DNA from: Anaerolineae bacterium | GTDB taxonomy: Bacteria > Chloroflexota > Anaerolineae > Aggregatilineales > Phototrophicaceae | Assembly: GCA_022823165.1 (NCBI GenBank) | Contig: JAJDXR010000070.1 | Span: forward strand, 186,001 to 250,000 | Length of the DNA stretch: 64,000 nucleotides | Reading direction: 5' to 3' | Shown: positions 8,367 to 17,256 of the stretch, piece by piece | Numbering within the stretch: position 1 is the first letter of the stretch | How the letters are laid out: each line of letters opens with the position of its first letter | Position numbers and translations under genes: made by a program | The notes under the pieces: model-generated | The model's database searches: none | What the model saw: the letters and a program-made list of their open reading frames with translations, nothing else | What the model was told of the DNA's origin: nothing

Positions 8367-10586
8367 TTGAAGGAAGACAGAGCCATCAGCCAATCCATCA
8401 AGCGGATTGACGCATTGGGCAAAGTTACCGGAGAGACCAGGTACCCCGGCGATATTGACATCGAGGGCCAATTGTGGATGCGCATCAAGTTCAGCGAGCG
8501 CGCTCACGCCCGTGTGCTGGGCGTCGACAAAAGCGCAGCCGAAGCGCTGCCGGGCGTCGTCAGCGTCTTCACCAGCAGCGATGTGCCGGTCAACGAATAC
8601 GGGTTGGTCATTAAAGACCAGCCGGTGCTCTGCGGTCCCGGCGGCGCCAAAGCCGGTACCGATGTCGTCCGCTGTTACATGGACATGGTGGCCATCGCTG
8701 TTGCCGAGACCGACGCCATCGCCCGGCAGGCGCTTGAGTTGATCCAGGTTGAGTATGAAGATTTGCCCGCCGTATTTGACCCGGACGAGGCCATGGCCGA
8801 AAACGCGCCGCAGCTGCATCCGGAATGCCCCGGCAACCTGGTCAGCCGCTATCGCATTCGCAAAGGCGATATGGAGGCGGGCTGGGCTGAGGCTGATGTG
8901 ATTGTGCAAGGCGAATACGAGACGACCTGGCAAGAGCACGCCTATCTGCAGCCGGAAGCCGGCCTCTCGTATATCGACGAAGAAGGACGCGTCGCCGTCA
9001 TCGTGGCCGGGCAATGGACCCACGAGGACCAGGAGCAAATCTACCACGCGCTCGACCTGCCGCCGGAACAGGTGCGCGTGATATATCCGGCTATCGGCGG
9101 GGCTTTTGGCGGTCGCGAAGATATGTCGGTGCAGATTGTGCTGGCGCTGGCGACCTGGATTTTACGCCGGCCGGTAAAGATCCAGTGGAATCGTGAAGAG
9201 TCCATCCTCTATCATCACAAGCGCCATCCGATCACAGTGCGCGCCAGATGGGGCGCCACCAAAGCCGGCAAGATCACCGCGATCTATTCGGAGGTCATCG
9301 GCGATGCCGGCGCCTATAATTACACTTCGAACAAGGTGCTGGGCAATGCCCAGCTCACCGCCAGCGGTCCCTACGTGGCGCCTAATGTTCACGTCGACAC
9401 CTATGCTGTTTACACCAACAATATCCCTTCCGGCGCCTTTCGAGGTTTTGGCGCGCCGCAAGCCCTCTTCGCCGCCGAAGGTCAGATGAATCGTCTGGCG
9501 CAGGCTCTGGACATGGACCCGCTCGAGATCCGCCTGCTGAACACCATTCGCGAAGGCAGCCTGGGCGCGGTCGACAGGCCCTTTCCCAAAGGCGTGACCA
9601 TGCCGCAAGTCTTTGAGGCTTGCGGGCGCGAATCCTGGTGGCGCGAAACGGCCGCGGGATGGTCGCTGCAAGCGCCGCAGCAGCCGGCTGATTCGACCAA
9701 AAGGCGCGGTCGCGGCCTGGCTGGCGGCTTCAAAAATGTAGGCTTCAGCTTTGGATTTCCCGAGCACTGCTGGGCTGGCATCGAGCTGCGGGGCAGCGCC
9801 CAAATCGAGCGTGTGATTCTGTATCATGCCGCGGCCGATGTTGGGCAGGGGGCGCATACCGCCTTGAGCCAGATGGCCGCCGATGCCATCGGGGTTCCCT
9901 TTGACCGGGTGGAAATAGCCGCTTCTGACACGGCGACATCGCAGTCGTCGGGCAGCGCTTCGGCTTCGCGACTTACCTTTATGTCGGGCAACGCCATTCT
10001 CGGCGCCGCGGAAATCGCGCTAAGCAAGTGGCAAGATGAAGAACGTCCGGCTGTCGGCGAGTTCATGTACCATCCGCCGCCGACGACCGCTTTTGATCCG
10101 CAGACCGGAAAATCAGATCCCAATTTCGCCTACGGCTATGTCGCGCAAGCGGTGGAGGTTGAGGTTGATATTGAGACCGGGCAGGTGCAGGTGCTGGAAG
10201 TGGTCTGCGCCAATGACGTGGGCAAGGTCATCAACCCGCAGCAGCTGCAAGGCCAGATCGAAGGCGCAATCGTGCAGGCGCAGGGCTACGCGCTCATGGA
10301 ATATCTGGTGTCGCGGGAGGGGCGCATACTCAATCCTTATCTGTCAACCTACCTCATTCCCACCTCGCTGGATGTTCCGCCCACGGTGAAATCGGTTGTG
10401 CTGGAGCATCCCGACCCGATTGGTCCCTGGGGACTTCGCGGCATGGCGGAAATGCCCTTTCTGCCTTTGGCGCCCGCAATTGCCGCCGCCATCTTCGACG
10501 CCACCGGCCTTTGGGTGGACTCCCAGCCCTTTACCGCCGAGAAAGTTGTAAAAGGTCTGCGGCAGCAAGGTATCGGCGCAATCTAA
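8367..10586 (+). CDS. Molybdenum hydroxylase large subunit (xanthine dehydrogenase family)
   Basis: A 739-residue molybdopterin-binding subunit of the xanthine/aldehyde oxidoreductase family. It has the N-terminal hammerhead domain (IKRIDALGKVTGETRYPGDI), the GGAFGGRED loop, a GAFRGFGAPQ loop near residue 355, HAAADVGQGAHTALSQ, and the C-terminal GLRGMAEMPFLPLAPAIAAAI. The Glu there matches the catalytic base of the family, although the usual K-G-x-G-E context is R-G-M-A-E. It lacks the AYxCSFR loop of CO dehydrogenases, so a purine, aldehyde or other heterocycle hydroxylase is likelier. It starts at TTG 8367 with an AAAGGA Shine-Dalgarno. Electron-transfer domains are supplied by 5124-6557. 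Confidence 0.88.
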   Translation: MKEDRAISQSIKRIDALGKVTGETRYPGDIDIEGQLWMRIKFSERAHARVLGVDKSAAEALPGVVSVFTSSDVPVNEYGLVIKDQPVLCGPGGAKAGTDVVRCYMDMVAIAVAETDAIARQALELIQVEYEDLPAVFDPDEAMAENAPQLHPECPGNLVSRYRIRKGDMEAGWAEADVIVQGEYETTWQEHAYLQPEAGLSYIDEEGRVAVIVAGQWTHEDQEQIYHALDLPPEQVRVIYPAIGGAFGGREDMSVQIVLALATWILRRPVKIQWNREESILYHHKRHPITVRARWGATKAGKITAIYSEVIGDAGAYNYTSNKVLGNAQLTASGPYVAPNVHVDTYAVYTNNIPSGAFRGFGAPQALFAAEGQMNRLAQALDMDPLEIRLLNTIREGSLGAVDRPFPKGVTMPQVFEACGRESWWRETAAGWSLQAPQQPADSTKRRGRGLAGGFKNVGFSFGFPEHCWAGIELRGSAQIERVILYHAAADVGQGAHTALSQMAADAIGVPFDRVEIAASDTATSQSSGSASASRLTFMSGNAILGAAEIALSKWQDEERPAVGEFMYHPPPTTAFDPQTGKSDPNFAYGYVAQAVEVEVDIETGQVQVLEVVCANDVGKVINPQQLQGQIEGAIVQAQGYALMEYLVSREGRILNPYLSTYLIPTSLDVPPTVKSVVLEHPDPIGPWGLRGMAEMPFLPLAPAIAAAIFDATGLWVDSQPFTAEKVVKGLRQQGIGAI

Positions 10587-10768
10587 GCCAGTAAATTCGC
10601 CCATCCTGGCGCGGCTCAGGAGCCGACGCCCGCAGCGGATTTAAGCCAGGTCCAGGGCGATTGCCAGCCGAGACGACCGCATTCATGTTATGATTGGGGC
10701 ATGGCTCGCAAAAGTCCACTTATCAGCGGACTCGCGGCGGCTAGCTTCGGGCGGCGGCTGGAGACGGA

Positions 10769-12130
10769 ATGAAGCTCAAGAATGCCTTTGAACTGAATCG
10801 TGGCGAAGTCGTGTCATTCATTGGCGCCGGCGGCAAGACCTCCTTGCTGGTCAGCATGGGATATGAACTGGCGGAAGCGGGCTGGCGCGTATTGGCTACA
10901 ACAACGACCCATCTGGCTGAGGAGCAACTAGGGTTTTTCCCATGCGCGCTAAAGGCGGACGCGTCCGCTGCCCTAATCTCGCAAGCGCTTACCGACTATC
11001 AGTTTGTACTCTTGTACGCTGAAGTCCGTGCCGGCCGCGTCTGCGGCCCGCCGCTTGATTGGACTAAACAGTTGCTGGACCGCGTGGACTCGGACATCCT
11101 GCTGGTTGAGGCTGACGATGCCAATGGCTTGCCCTTCAAAGCGCCGCGCGCCGGCGAACCGCGGATTCCGGCCGAAACTTCTTTGGTCGTGTCGGTGGCT
11201 TCATTGAGCGCTCTGGGCGCTCCCCTGGACGCGGATCACATTTACAATCCGGCCGCCATGATCGCGAAATACGGGTTCGTCGAAAATAGCCCGGTGAAGT
11301 CGCCCTGGCTGGCGCAGGTGCTTCGGGATGAAGACTTGGGCTTACAGGGTATTCCAAACGAGGCCAGAGTGCTGGTCTATCTGAATCAGACGCCGGAACG
11401 CGGCTACGCCCGCGGTAGAGCGCGCTTGATCGCGCGTTTGAGTCTCCAGAGCAGTCGCATCAACGCCGTCGCCTTGGGCTCAGTGCGCGGCGCTGAGCCT
11501 GTGCATGAGGTGCAGCGACCGGTTGGCGCGGTGGTGCTGGCGGCCGCCGATGAGCAGGGCGCCGGCTTGTCGGCGGTTTTGCAGCCCGACGACCGTGGTC
11601 GGGCGGCTCTGGCCCAGGTGACAGAGAAGGTCTTTCGCTCGCGTATAGATCACGTTCGCGTGATCACGGGCCGCGGCGCCAGCGCAGCGCGCAAAGCCAT
11701 TCATCATCTCGGCGCCAGGATTGAGCACAATCGCGCCTGGAAGACCGGTGGCCTGGTTTCCAGCCTGAGGACCGGATTAAAATCCTTGCCGGATCATGTG
11801 GCGGCAGTCATCGTCATACCCGGTGAACAGACCCAGCTCCAACCCAAGACCATATATCAACTCTTGACGCTCTATGCGCGCGGCGAGGGCGACTTTCTCG
11901 TGCCGCGTTATCAGGGTCGCTGCGGTTATCCGATATTGCTCGGGAAGACCTATTGGGCGGACATCTTAAAGTTGCCCGGCCAAGCCGATTTCGCAGCCAT
12001 TCTGGAGCAGTACCAAGCAGCGATTACCTACCTGGATGTGGATTTCGATTGTGTTTTGCGCAACGTGGACTCGGGCGGCGCGCGCCGCCTGCTGAGCCTG
12101 ACAAACAGCGCAAACAGCCGCGGCCGCTAA
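10769..12130 (+). CDS. YqeC-like P-loop protein fused to degenerate MocA-like domain
   Basis: A 453-residue fusion. Residues 1-225 match the YqeC type found with selenium-dependent molybdenum hydroxylases: a P-loop FIGAGGKTS at 17-25, ATTTTH near 45, LLVEADDANGLPFKAP and VVSVASLSALGAPL. Residues about 250-450 resemble MocA/MobA nucleotidyltransferases that attach CTP to molybdopterin (GAVVLAAADE, GLVSSLRTGL, a GYPILLG segment). The signature LAAGxSxRMGxxK is replaced by LAAADEQGAGLSAVLQ and the catalytic GDQP by GEQT, so the second half may have lost activity. The context after the molybdenum hydroxylase genes supports a cofactor maturation role. The stop overlaps the convergent channel gene by 4 bases. 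Confidence 0.75.
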   Translation: MKLKNAFELNRGEVVSFIGAGGKTSLLVSMGYELAEAGWRVLATTTTHLAEEQLGFFPCALKADASAALISQALTDYQFVLLYAEVRAGRVCGPPLDWTKQLLDRVDSDILLVEADDANGLPFKAPRAGEPRIPAETSLVVSVASLSALGAPLDADHIYNPAAMIAKYGFVENSPVKSPWLAQVLRDEDLGLQGIPNEARVLVYLNQTPERGYARGRARLIARLSLQSSRINAVALGSVRGAEPVHEVQRPVGAVVLAAADEQGAGLSAVLQPDDRGRAALAQVTEKVFRSRIDHVRVITGRGASAARKAIHHLGARIEHNRAWKTGGLVSSLRTGLKSLPDHVAAVIVIPGEQTQLQPKTIYQLLTLYARGEGDFLVPRYQGRCGYPILLGKTYWADILKLPGQADFAAILEQYQAAITYLDVDFDCVLRNVDSGGARRLLSLTNSANSRGR

Positions 12131-14199
12131 CCGCCCTCTTGCTGATCAATCAATTCGCGAATCACATCGCGCGACCAGACGCCGGTGGCCGCGGTGTCAA
12201 GGACTAAGCGCAGCGTTGTCGGGCGTTTATTCTGCGCTCCGGCGGCCTGGGACCGCATCTCATCGAAGTACTGCATCGGCGTGATGATGATGAGCACCTC
12301 GTAAGGCTGTATCACATAATCAAGCGGCGGCGCGTATTCAAAGCGCAGGCCCTTGGCTTGCCGGATGCCAACCACGCCGGCGCGATACCGCGTCGACAAG
12401 CCCAGTTCTTTAATCGTCCGGCCGATCCAGGGCGAATCGTCCTCCATATACAGCTCAGCCGTTTCAATGCCGGTGATCTCATTGTATAGCACATGCTGCA
12501 AGAAATTGGCTATCTCGGGGCGCGTGGTCGAAAGCAGCACAAATTGCGCCGCGACATGGAAGGGACTGACGACGCGATCAGCGCCCGATCGCTTGAGTTT
12601 GTCAATCATGTCGTCGGTGGTGGCGCTAACGGAGACCAAGAGAGATTTGCTGATGCTGCGCGCTGACAGCACGGTCAAGACCGCGGCCGCTTTGTCTTGC
12701 ATCGAGATCATGATGGCTTGCGCCCGGTCGGCGCCGGCCAGCTTCAAGACCTCTTCGCTGGCGGGATTGCCGTGGATGACGCAGAAGCCGCGCTGCAGCC
12801 AAGCCTGCGCCAGAGCCTCATCGCTGGTGAGCAATACAAAGGGACGCGACGGATCGAGAAAGCGAACCGCGCTCTGGATGATATGGTCGTTTCCGCAGAT
12901 CACGAAATGCTTGGACATCGCCTCAATTGTAGTGACGCACTCCGGCAAGCTCATGACCTTGTCCAGGCGCTTGCTTTCGCGCGCTTGAATCAGCCGCTGG
13001 AAGGTTGTGATGCGTATGTCGCTGCGCTTGGCTGGGCGGCACAAGCGCTGCAATTCAGGAATCATCGGTCCTGGCGCAACGCCCAGCAGAATCTCATACT
13101 CGCGCAGAACGCGCCCGCCGCCCGGCGCATGAGCGAAATCACCATTTTCCAGACGGATGCCGATGACGCCGGCGTTGAACTTCTCCCGCAGCTCCAAGTC
13201 GCTGATGCGCTGGCCTATCCAGGGCGAATCGTCTTCCATTTCCAATTGCGTAATCTGGTGTTGCGTCTCCTGATCAAACAATATGCTATTGAAGAAATCA
13301 TTGACCGCCGGACGCAAGGTCGCGCTGTTGAGAAATTGCGAAGCCACTTCGTAGGGCGCGATTACCACGTTGGCGCCGGCTTTGATCATCTTTTGCTTCA
13401 ACTCTTCTTCGACGGCGGCGGCAGTGATATACAGGCGCGGGTCCAGGTTGCGCGCCGTCAAGACCGTGAGCAAGCTTTCCGTATCTTGATTCAACATGAC
13501 CATGATCGCCTGGGCGCGGGTGACGCCGGCCGCGCGCAGCGAATCGTCCGCGGTCGGGTCGCCGTCAATCACCAGAATGCCGGCGCTGCGCAGTCGCTCG
13601 GCATATTCGTCATCTTCGGTAATAACCACGATCAAATCCAGCAGCGTGGTATGCGCGCTAAACAGATTGTGAAAAAGAAAAAAGAGCCGGCGCATCAGTC
13701 GATGCAGCGCCGAAAAGCGCCCGGATTGGGGCGGCCCGAGAAACCGCCGCAGCCGCGATTCAGTTGGCCGATAGGACGCGTCCTGGAGTTGCGCGCGGCG
13801 GATTTCGGCGCCATGCAGCACGTAGCCGATGGTCTTGTCCACCAACTCGCCCGTCCCGCAGATAATGTAATGGTTTGTGAGCCGGTTGATTTTCTGGCGC
13901 AGGCGGAAGTTGCGCCGGCGCGACATAGCTTCCGGGCTGAATAGCAGGGCAAACGAGGACGACAGAAAAAATGCCAAAGCGCCCAAACCGGCAAAGATCA
14001 GCCCCAGCGTAAAAAGCCGCCCGAATTCTGTCGTCGGCACCATATCGCCGTAGCCAATAGTCGTTAAGGTGATGATGACCAAATAGACCGCTTCGAATAA
14101 GGTCTTGCCTTCGAATTTCATGTAACCGGCGATACCGATGGGCAAAATGATCAATATCAGAATCGCCGCCGCGCGAAACTGTCTGCGGACATCGTCCAA
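12127..14199 (-). CDS. Two-TM potassium channel with two RCK (TrkA) modules
   Basis: A 690-residue membrane protein. The first hydrophobic segment (about 10-28), the pore loop with selectivity filter TTIGYGD at 46-52 and a second segment (about 62-86) form a two-helix potassium channel. The rest is two tandem TrkA-N/TrkA-C regulatory modules. The first begins at HYIICGTGELV near 109, with a TrkA-C domain marked by ESLLTV and MEDDSPWIGQRISDL; the second begins at HFVICGNDHII near 430 and repeats MEDDSPWIGRTIKEL. Most bacterial channels of this kind have one RCK per subunit, so the doubled cytoplasmic part could form a full ring from four subunits. It starts at TTG 14199 with a GAGGAG Shine-Dalgarno 8 bases away. 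Confidence 0.87.
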   Translation of the reverse strand: MDDVRRQFRAAAILILIILPIGIAGYMKFEGKTLFEAVYLVIITLTTIGYGDMVPTTEFGRLFTLGLIFAGLGALAFFLSSSFALLFSPEAMSRRRNFRLRQKINRLTNHYIICGTGELVDKTIGYVLHGAEIRRAQLQDASYRPTESRLRRFLGPPQSGRFSALHRLMRRLFFLFHNLFSAHTTLLDLIVVITEDDEYAERLRSAGILVIDGDPTADDSLRAAGVTRAQAIMVMLNQDTESLLTVLTARNLDPRLYITAAAVEEELKQKMIKAGANVVIAPYEVASQFLNSATLRPAVNDFFNSILFDQETQHQITQLEMEDDSPWIGQRISDLELREKFNAGVIGIRLENGDFAHAPGGGRVLREYEILLGVAPGPMIPELQRLCRPAKRSDIRITTFQRLIQARESKRLDKVMSLPECVTTIEAMSKHFVICGNDHIIQSAVRFLDPSRPFVLLTSDEALAQAWLQRGFCVIHGNPASEEVLKLAGADRAQAIMISMQDKAAAVLTVLSARSISKSLLVSVSATTDDMIDKLKRSGADRVVSPFHVAAQFVLLSTTRPEIANFLQHVLYNEITGIETAELYMEDDSPWIGRTIKELGLSTRYRAGVVGIRQAKGLRFEYAPPLDYVIQPYEVLIIITPMQYFDEMRSQAAGAQNKRPTTLRLVLDTAATGVWSRDVIRELIDQQEGG

Positions 14200-14275
14200 G
14201 CCGGCAACTCCTCATAGTTCAAGTCTCGATAGCGCCCTCATTATATCGGAGAACGCCAAGTTGTGATAACATGAG

Positions 14276-14339
14276 GCTAGCGCTGGCGGTGGAGCCGCGC
14301 CACCGTAAGATGCTGGCAACCCGGCGCGACCAGCCTAGC
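14276..14339 (+). ncRNA. Candidate structured 5' leader (three-way junction) of punA
   Basis: This is found by manual pairing. P1 is 14276-14286 with 14330-14339 (ten pairs, one bulged C). P2 is 14287-14292 with 14300-14305 (CGGTGG/CCACCG, 7-base loop). P3 is 14312-14316 with 14321-14325 (GCUGG/CCGGC with one G-U pair, CAAC loop). The junction strands are UAAGAU and GCGA. P1 ends three bases before the AAGGGG Shine-Dalgarno of punA, so folding could control ribosome access. It does not match the consensus of the purine, SAM or TPP aptamers as I know them. It could be a new cis-regulatory RNA or a chance fold in GC-rich DNA. Confidence 0.4.
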
Positions 14340-14353
14340 GAAAGGGGCGGCAA

Positions 14354-15193
14354 TTGAATCAGCGTGAGGCATTCAAACGAGCGGCGGATACCATCCGCGA
14401 GCGCGCGAATCTACAACCGACCATTGGTCTTGTCCTCGGGTCGGGCTTGGGCGGCTTGGCCGACGAATTGGAGCATCGAACTGTCGTGCCTTACTCGGAA
14501 ATCCCGGGCTGGCCGCAGTCCACTGTGCAGGGCCATCAAGGCAATCTGGTCATTGGCGAGCTGGAAGGGCAGGTGGTGGCCGCGCAGCAAGGGCGCGCGC
14601 ACTTCTACGAAGGTTACAGCCTGGCGCAGGTCACTTTCCCTATTCGCGTGATGAAAGAACTTGGCATCGGCACGGTCATTCTTACCAACGCCGCCGGCGG
14701 TATCAACCCGGCTTACGAAGTCGGTGATCTGATGCTGCTTGAAGACCATATCAGTATGCCAGGCATGGTCGGCGCCAACCCGCTGATGGGACCGAACGAC
14801 GACGAACTCGGCGAGCGATTCCTTGGCGTCGCGCAAGCCTATGACCGTCGGCTGCGCCGCTGCGCTCTTGAGGTCGCGCGCGAACATGGCGTACCGCTGC
14901 ATAGCGGCGTCTATTTTGGCTTGTCAGGACCCGCCTTCGAGACGCCCGCGGAGATAAGGATGATCCGCATATTGGGCGGCGATACGGTTGGCATGTCAAC
15001 CGTGCACGAAGTCTTGGTGGCGCGCCACGGCGGCATGCGCGTCATGGCTTGCTCGGGCGTGACCAATGTAGCGATTGACGCCGTCGATTCCGATTTGGAA
15101 ACCAATCATCTGGAGGTCCTGGAGGCCGCCGAGATTATTGTGCCGCGCCTCACAACCATCCTGAAGGGCGTGCTGCTCAACTTTCCGACATGA
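14354..15193 (+). CDS. punA: Purine nucleoside phosphorylase (trimeric PunA type)
   Basis: A 279-residue cytoplasmic enzyme that splits purine nucleosides with phosphate. Motifs are VLGSGLGGLADEL (phosphate loop), VQGHQGNLV, GRAHFYEGYSLAQVTFPIRV, LTNAAGGINP, GPAFETPAEIRMIR and GMSTVHEVLVARH. The base-contacting region reads SGVTNVA. The Asn there fits 6-oxopurine nucleosides (inosine, guanosine) rather than methylthioadenosine phosphorylase, which has Asp. It starts at TTG 14354, placed six bases after a strong AAGGGG Shine-Dalgarno and directly after the structured leader. Its stop overlaps the next start as ATGA. Confidence 0.93.
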   Translation: MNQREAFKRAADTIRERANLQPTIGLVLGSGLGGLADELEHRTVVPYSEIPGWPQSTVQGHQGNLVIGELEGQVVAAQQGRAHFYEGYSLAQVTFPIRVMKELGIGTVILTNAAGGINPAYEVGDLMLLEDHISMPGMVGANPLMGPNDDELGERFLGVAQAYDRRLRRCALEVAREHGVPLHSGVYFGLSGPAFETPAEIRMIRILGGDTVGMSTVHEVLVARHGGMRVMACSGVTNVAIDAVDSDLETNHLEVLEAAEIIVPRLTTILKGVLLNFPT

Positions 15194-15981
15194 CCGCTGT
15201 AATTGCTCTCATTGATCAGATCGCCATCGGCATATACTTTCTGATTCTTGCGGGCATCCTGTTTGCGCTCAGGCGCTTTCTGATCCACGGCGAAGAATAC
15301 CGCTCCTCGTACTTCGAGCTCGAGCGCGACCTGGCGCGTTACCGGCGTTTGAATGCGGTCACGCTGATTGTTTTGCTGCTGGAATTGGCCATCATCGTTT
15401 TTGGCGTCCAGCAAGTTATCGTTCCGGAACTCCTCGACGACCGCCGCATAGAAGAATTGCTGGCTGAATCCCGCGCCGAAGACGGTGTCTTTGCAACACC
15501 CGTGCCGGCGCAGCCCGCGGACAGTCTCGGCATTGACCCAGTCGCGCTGCCTAGATCAATAGATGACAGCAATCAACTGCGGGCAACGCCCGTGCCGACG
15601 CCGACGGCTGTTGGCACGATCATTCCCTCCGATCCGCCAATAGGCTGCCAATCGCCGGAAGCCCAGCTTCTCATTCCCGGTAACGGTATGCGCGTATTCC
15701 AGCCGCTGCCAGTGGTGGGCACCGTGTTCACCGACCAGTTTTCCTACGCCTCCATCGAGATCAACGGTCCCAGCACCCGCGGGAATTTCCAGTTGATTGA
15801 CGATCAGCCCTCTGAAATCAGAACGCCCGAGGAGTTCAGCCTGTTCGTGCCGGCCGGTTACGAATCGGGCGAATACCAATTTCGCTTAATGGTCTATGAC
15901 ATCACCAATGCGCTCAAGGCGTCCTGCCTGGTGCACATCTATATTTCCGAGCCCCTGCCAACCTTGACGCCCAGCCGCTAG
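15190..15981 (+). CDS. Membrane-anchored protein with extracellular C-terminal domain
   Basis: I recognise no named family in this 263-residue protein. It has two hydrophobic segments (about residues 7-28 and 54-78) separated by a charged, basic stretch, then a Pro/Thr-rich linker (TPVPTPTA) and a beta-rich domain of about 120 residues, with two cysteines, that resembles an Ig-like fold. The C-terminus ends in another TLTPSR motif. Both ends of the hydrophilic region therefore probably lie outside the membrane. It is translationally coupled to punA by an ATGA overlap, but no functional link is obvious. Confidence 0.6.
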   Translation: MTAVIALIDQIAIGIYFLILAGILFALRRFLIHGEEYRSSYFELERDLARYRRLNAVTLIVLLLELAIIVFGVQQVIVPELLDDRRIEELLAESRAEDGVFATPVPAQPADSLGIDPVALPRSIDDSNQLRATPVPTPTAVGTIIPSDPPIGCQSPEAQLLIPGNGMRVFQPLPVVGTVFTDQFSYASIEINGPSTRGNFQLIDDQPSEIRTPEEFSLFVPAGYESGEYQFRLMVYDITNALKASCLVHIYISEPLPTLTPSR

Positions 15982-16033
15982 ACCAAAGCCACCGGAGCTT
16001 CGCAGCAGCGGACTCCCCAAGAAACGCCGCTGG

Positions 16034-16063
16034 GTTCCAAGCTGGTTCCAAACTGTGTTCCAA
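16034..16063. repeat. Three short direct repeats of GTTCCAA
   Basis: GTTCCAA occurs at 16034-16040, 16045-16051 and 16057-16063, spaced 11-12 bases, about one helical turn. The array lies between the convergent ends of the 15190-15981 gene and fabH. It may be chance. Confidence 0.4.
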
Positions 16064-16086
16064 TGGGCGACTTGATGGCGCTTCAT

Positions 16087-17256
16087 TCAATCGCGGATTT
16101 CACGCGCCTTGCGGTTGACGCGCCGGCGCCAGCGCCGCGACCGCGACCGCCACTTGGCGATACGGTACTGAACATGACGCCGCTGCCTGTTGAACAAGGA
16201 GCCATGCTGCTCGCTTGGTTCCGGCACGCCCCAACGGATCAACATCGCGGCCCAGGTCAAACCGCCGCCGAAGCCCACCAGGACGATATGATCCTGATCC
16301 TGGACGCGCTGCTGCTCAATTGCCTCGCAGAGCGCAATCGGTATCGAAGCGGCTGAGGTGTTGCCGTAGCGCTCAACATTGCTCATGAACTTGTCGGCAT
16401 CGAGCCCCAGCTTGCGCGCGGCCGCCTGCAAGATGCGCAGATTGGCTTGGTGCGGGATCACCAGATCAATGTCGCTCACCTGAATGCCCGCCGCCCTGCA
16501 GGTCTGCTGGATGCTCTCGCTGATTACGCGGGTGGCGAACCTGAAGACTTCACTGCCGGCCATGGTCATCTTGTAGAGTTTATTGCCATTCGAGCTGGCG
16601 CGGGAGGCATCGGCGTCTATGCTGCCGACGCTGGGTATGGCCAGCAAGTCGCTGCCCGCGCCGTCGGATCGCAGCACACTGGAAAGTACGCCGCCAGCTA
16701 CCGGGCTGGCCTGCAATACCACCGCGCCCGCGCCATCGCCGAACAAGATACAGGTGCTGCGATCTTGCCAATCCAGAATGCGGCTCATGGTCTCCGCGCC
16801 GATAATGAGCGCTGCTTGAATGGAGCCGGCTCGAATGGAATCGGCCGCCATATTCAGCGCGTAGACAAAGCCGGAGCAGGCCGCGCTAAGGTCAAAAGCG
16901 CCCGCTTCGTGCGCATTCAGCCAATCCTGGACGAGGCTGGCTGTGCTGGGGAATATATTCTCCGGCGTCGAGGTGGCGACCACAATCAGGTCGAGATCGG
17001 TGGGCAGAATATCGGCAACTTCCAGCGCCTGCTGCGCCGCTCGATAGGCCAGGGTCGCGGTCGTCTCGCCTTCGTTGGCGATGAAACGCTGACGAATGCC
17101 TGTGCGGGCGTAAATCCACTCGTCGCTGGTCTCGACGAATGTCGACAGCTCGTCATTGGTCATGGCTGATTCCGGCGTCGCCATGCCCCAGCCGACTACG
17201 TGAGCGTAGCGCTCCGTCGCGTCAGTGTTGTCGCCGCCGCTATTGAAATTGGCCAT
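16087..17256 (-). CDS. fabH: Beta-ketoacyl-ACP synthase III
   Basis: FabH condenses acetyl-CoA with malonyl-ACP to start fatty acid synthesis. The catalytic triad is visible: Cys in DLSAACSGFVYAL, His in IPHQANLRI and Asn in YGNTSAASIP. NDELSTFVETSDEWIYARTGI and the C-terminal LVGFGGGLTW are typical. The family normally ends soon after that block, but this protein runs on for about 45 more residues rich in Arg (for example KWRSRSRRWRRRVNRK), giving about 389 residues against the usual 320-335. The tail may be a divergent extension or the result of a lost stop codon. The start is ATG 17256 (a GTG at 17274 is also open). It overlaps the end of fabF, so the two are an operon. Confidence 0.9.
   Translation of the reverse strand: MANFNSGGDNTDATERYAHVVGWGMATPESAMTNDELSTFVETSDEWIYARTGIRQRFIANEGETTATLAYRAAQQALEVADILPTDLDLIVVATSTPENIFPSTASLVQDWLNAHEAGAFDLSAACSGFVYALNMAADSIRAGSIQAALIIGAETMSRILDWQDRSTCILFGDGAGAVVLQASPVAGGVLSSVLRSDGAGSDLLAIPSVGSIDADASRASSNGNKLYKMTMAGSEVFRFATRVISESIQQTCRAAGIQVSDIDLVIPHQANLRILQAAARKLGLDADKFMSNVERYGNTSAASIPIALCEAIEQQRVQDQDHIVLVGFGGGLTWAAMLIRWGVPEPSEQHGSLFNRQRRHVQYRIAKWRSRSRRWRRRVNRKAREIRD

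Noticed and set aside
10661..10694. TTGCCA and TATGAT upstream of the YqeC-MocA gene as a promoter
   Set aside because: The spacer is 22 bases, too long for a sigma-70-type promoter, and the gene could be read from the operon upstream.
12697..13944. A 415-codon open frame on the plus strand opposite the potassium channel gene
   Set aside because: It is the antisense shadow of the two-RCK channel, whose minus-strand product has clear pore and TrkA motifs. The plus-strand translation has low-complexity, repeat-free composition with no domain.
14276..14353. punA leader as a known purine, SAM, SAH or glycine riboswitch
   Set aside because: The junction and loop sequences do not fit the conserved cores of these classes as I know them, so it is reported only as an unassigned structure.
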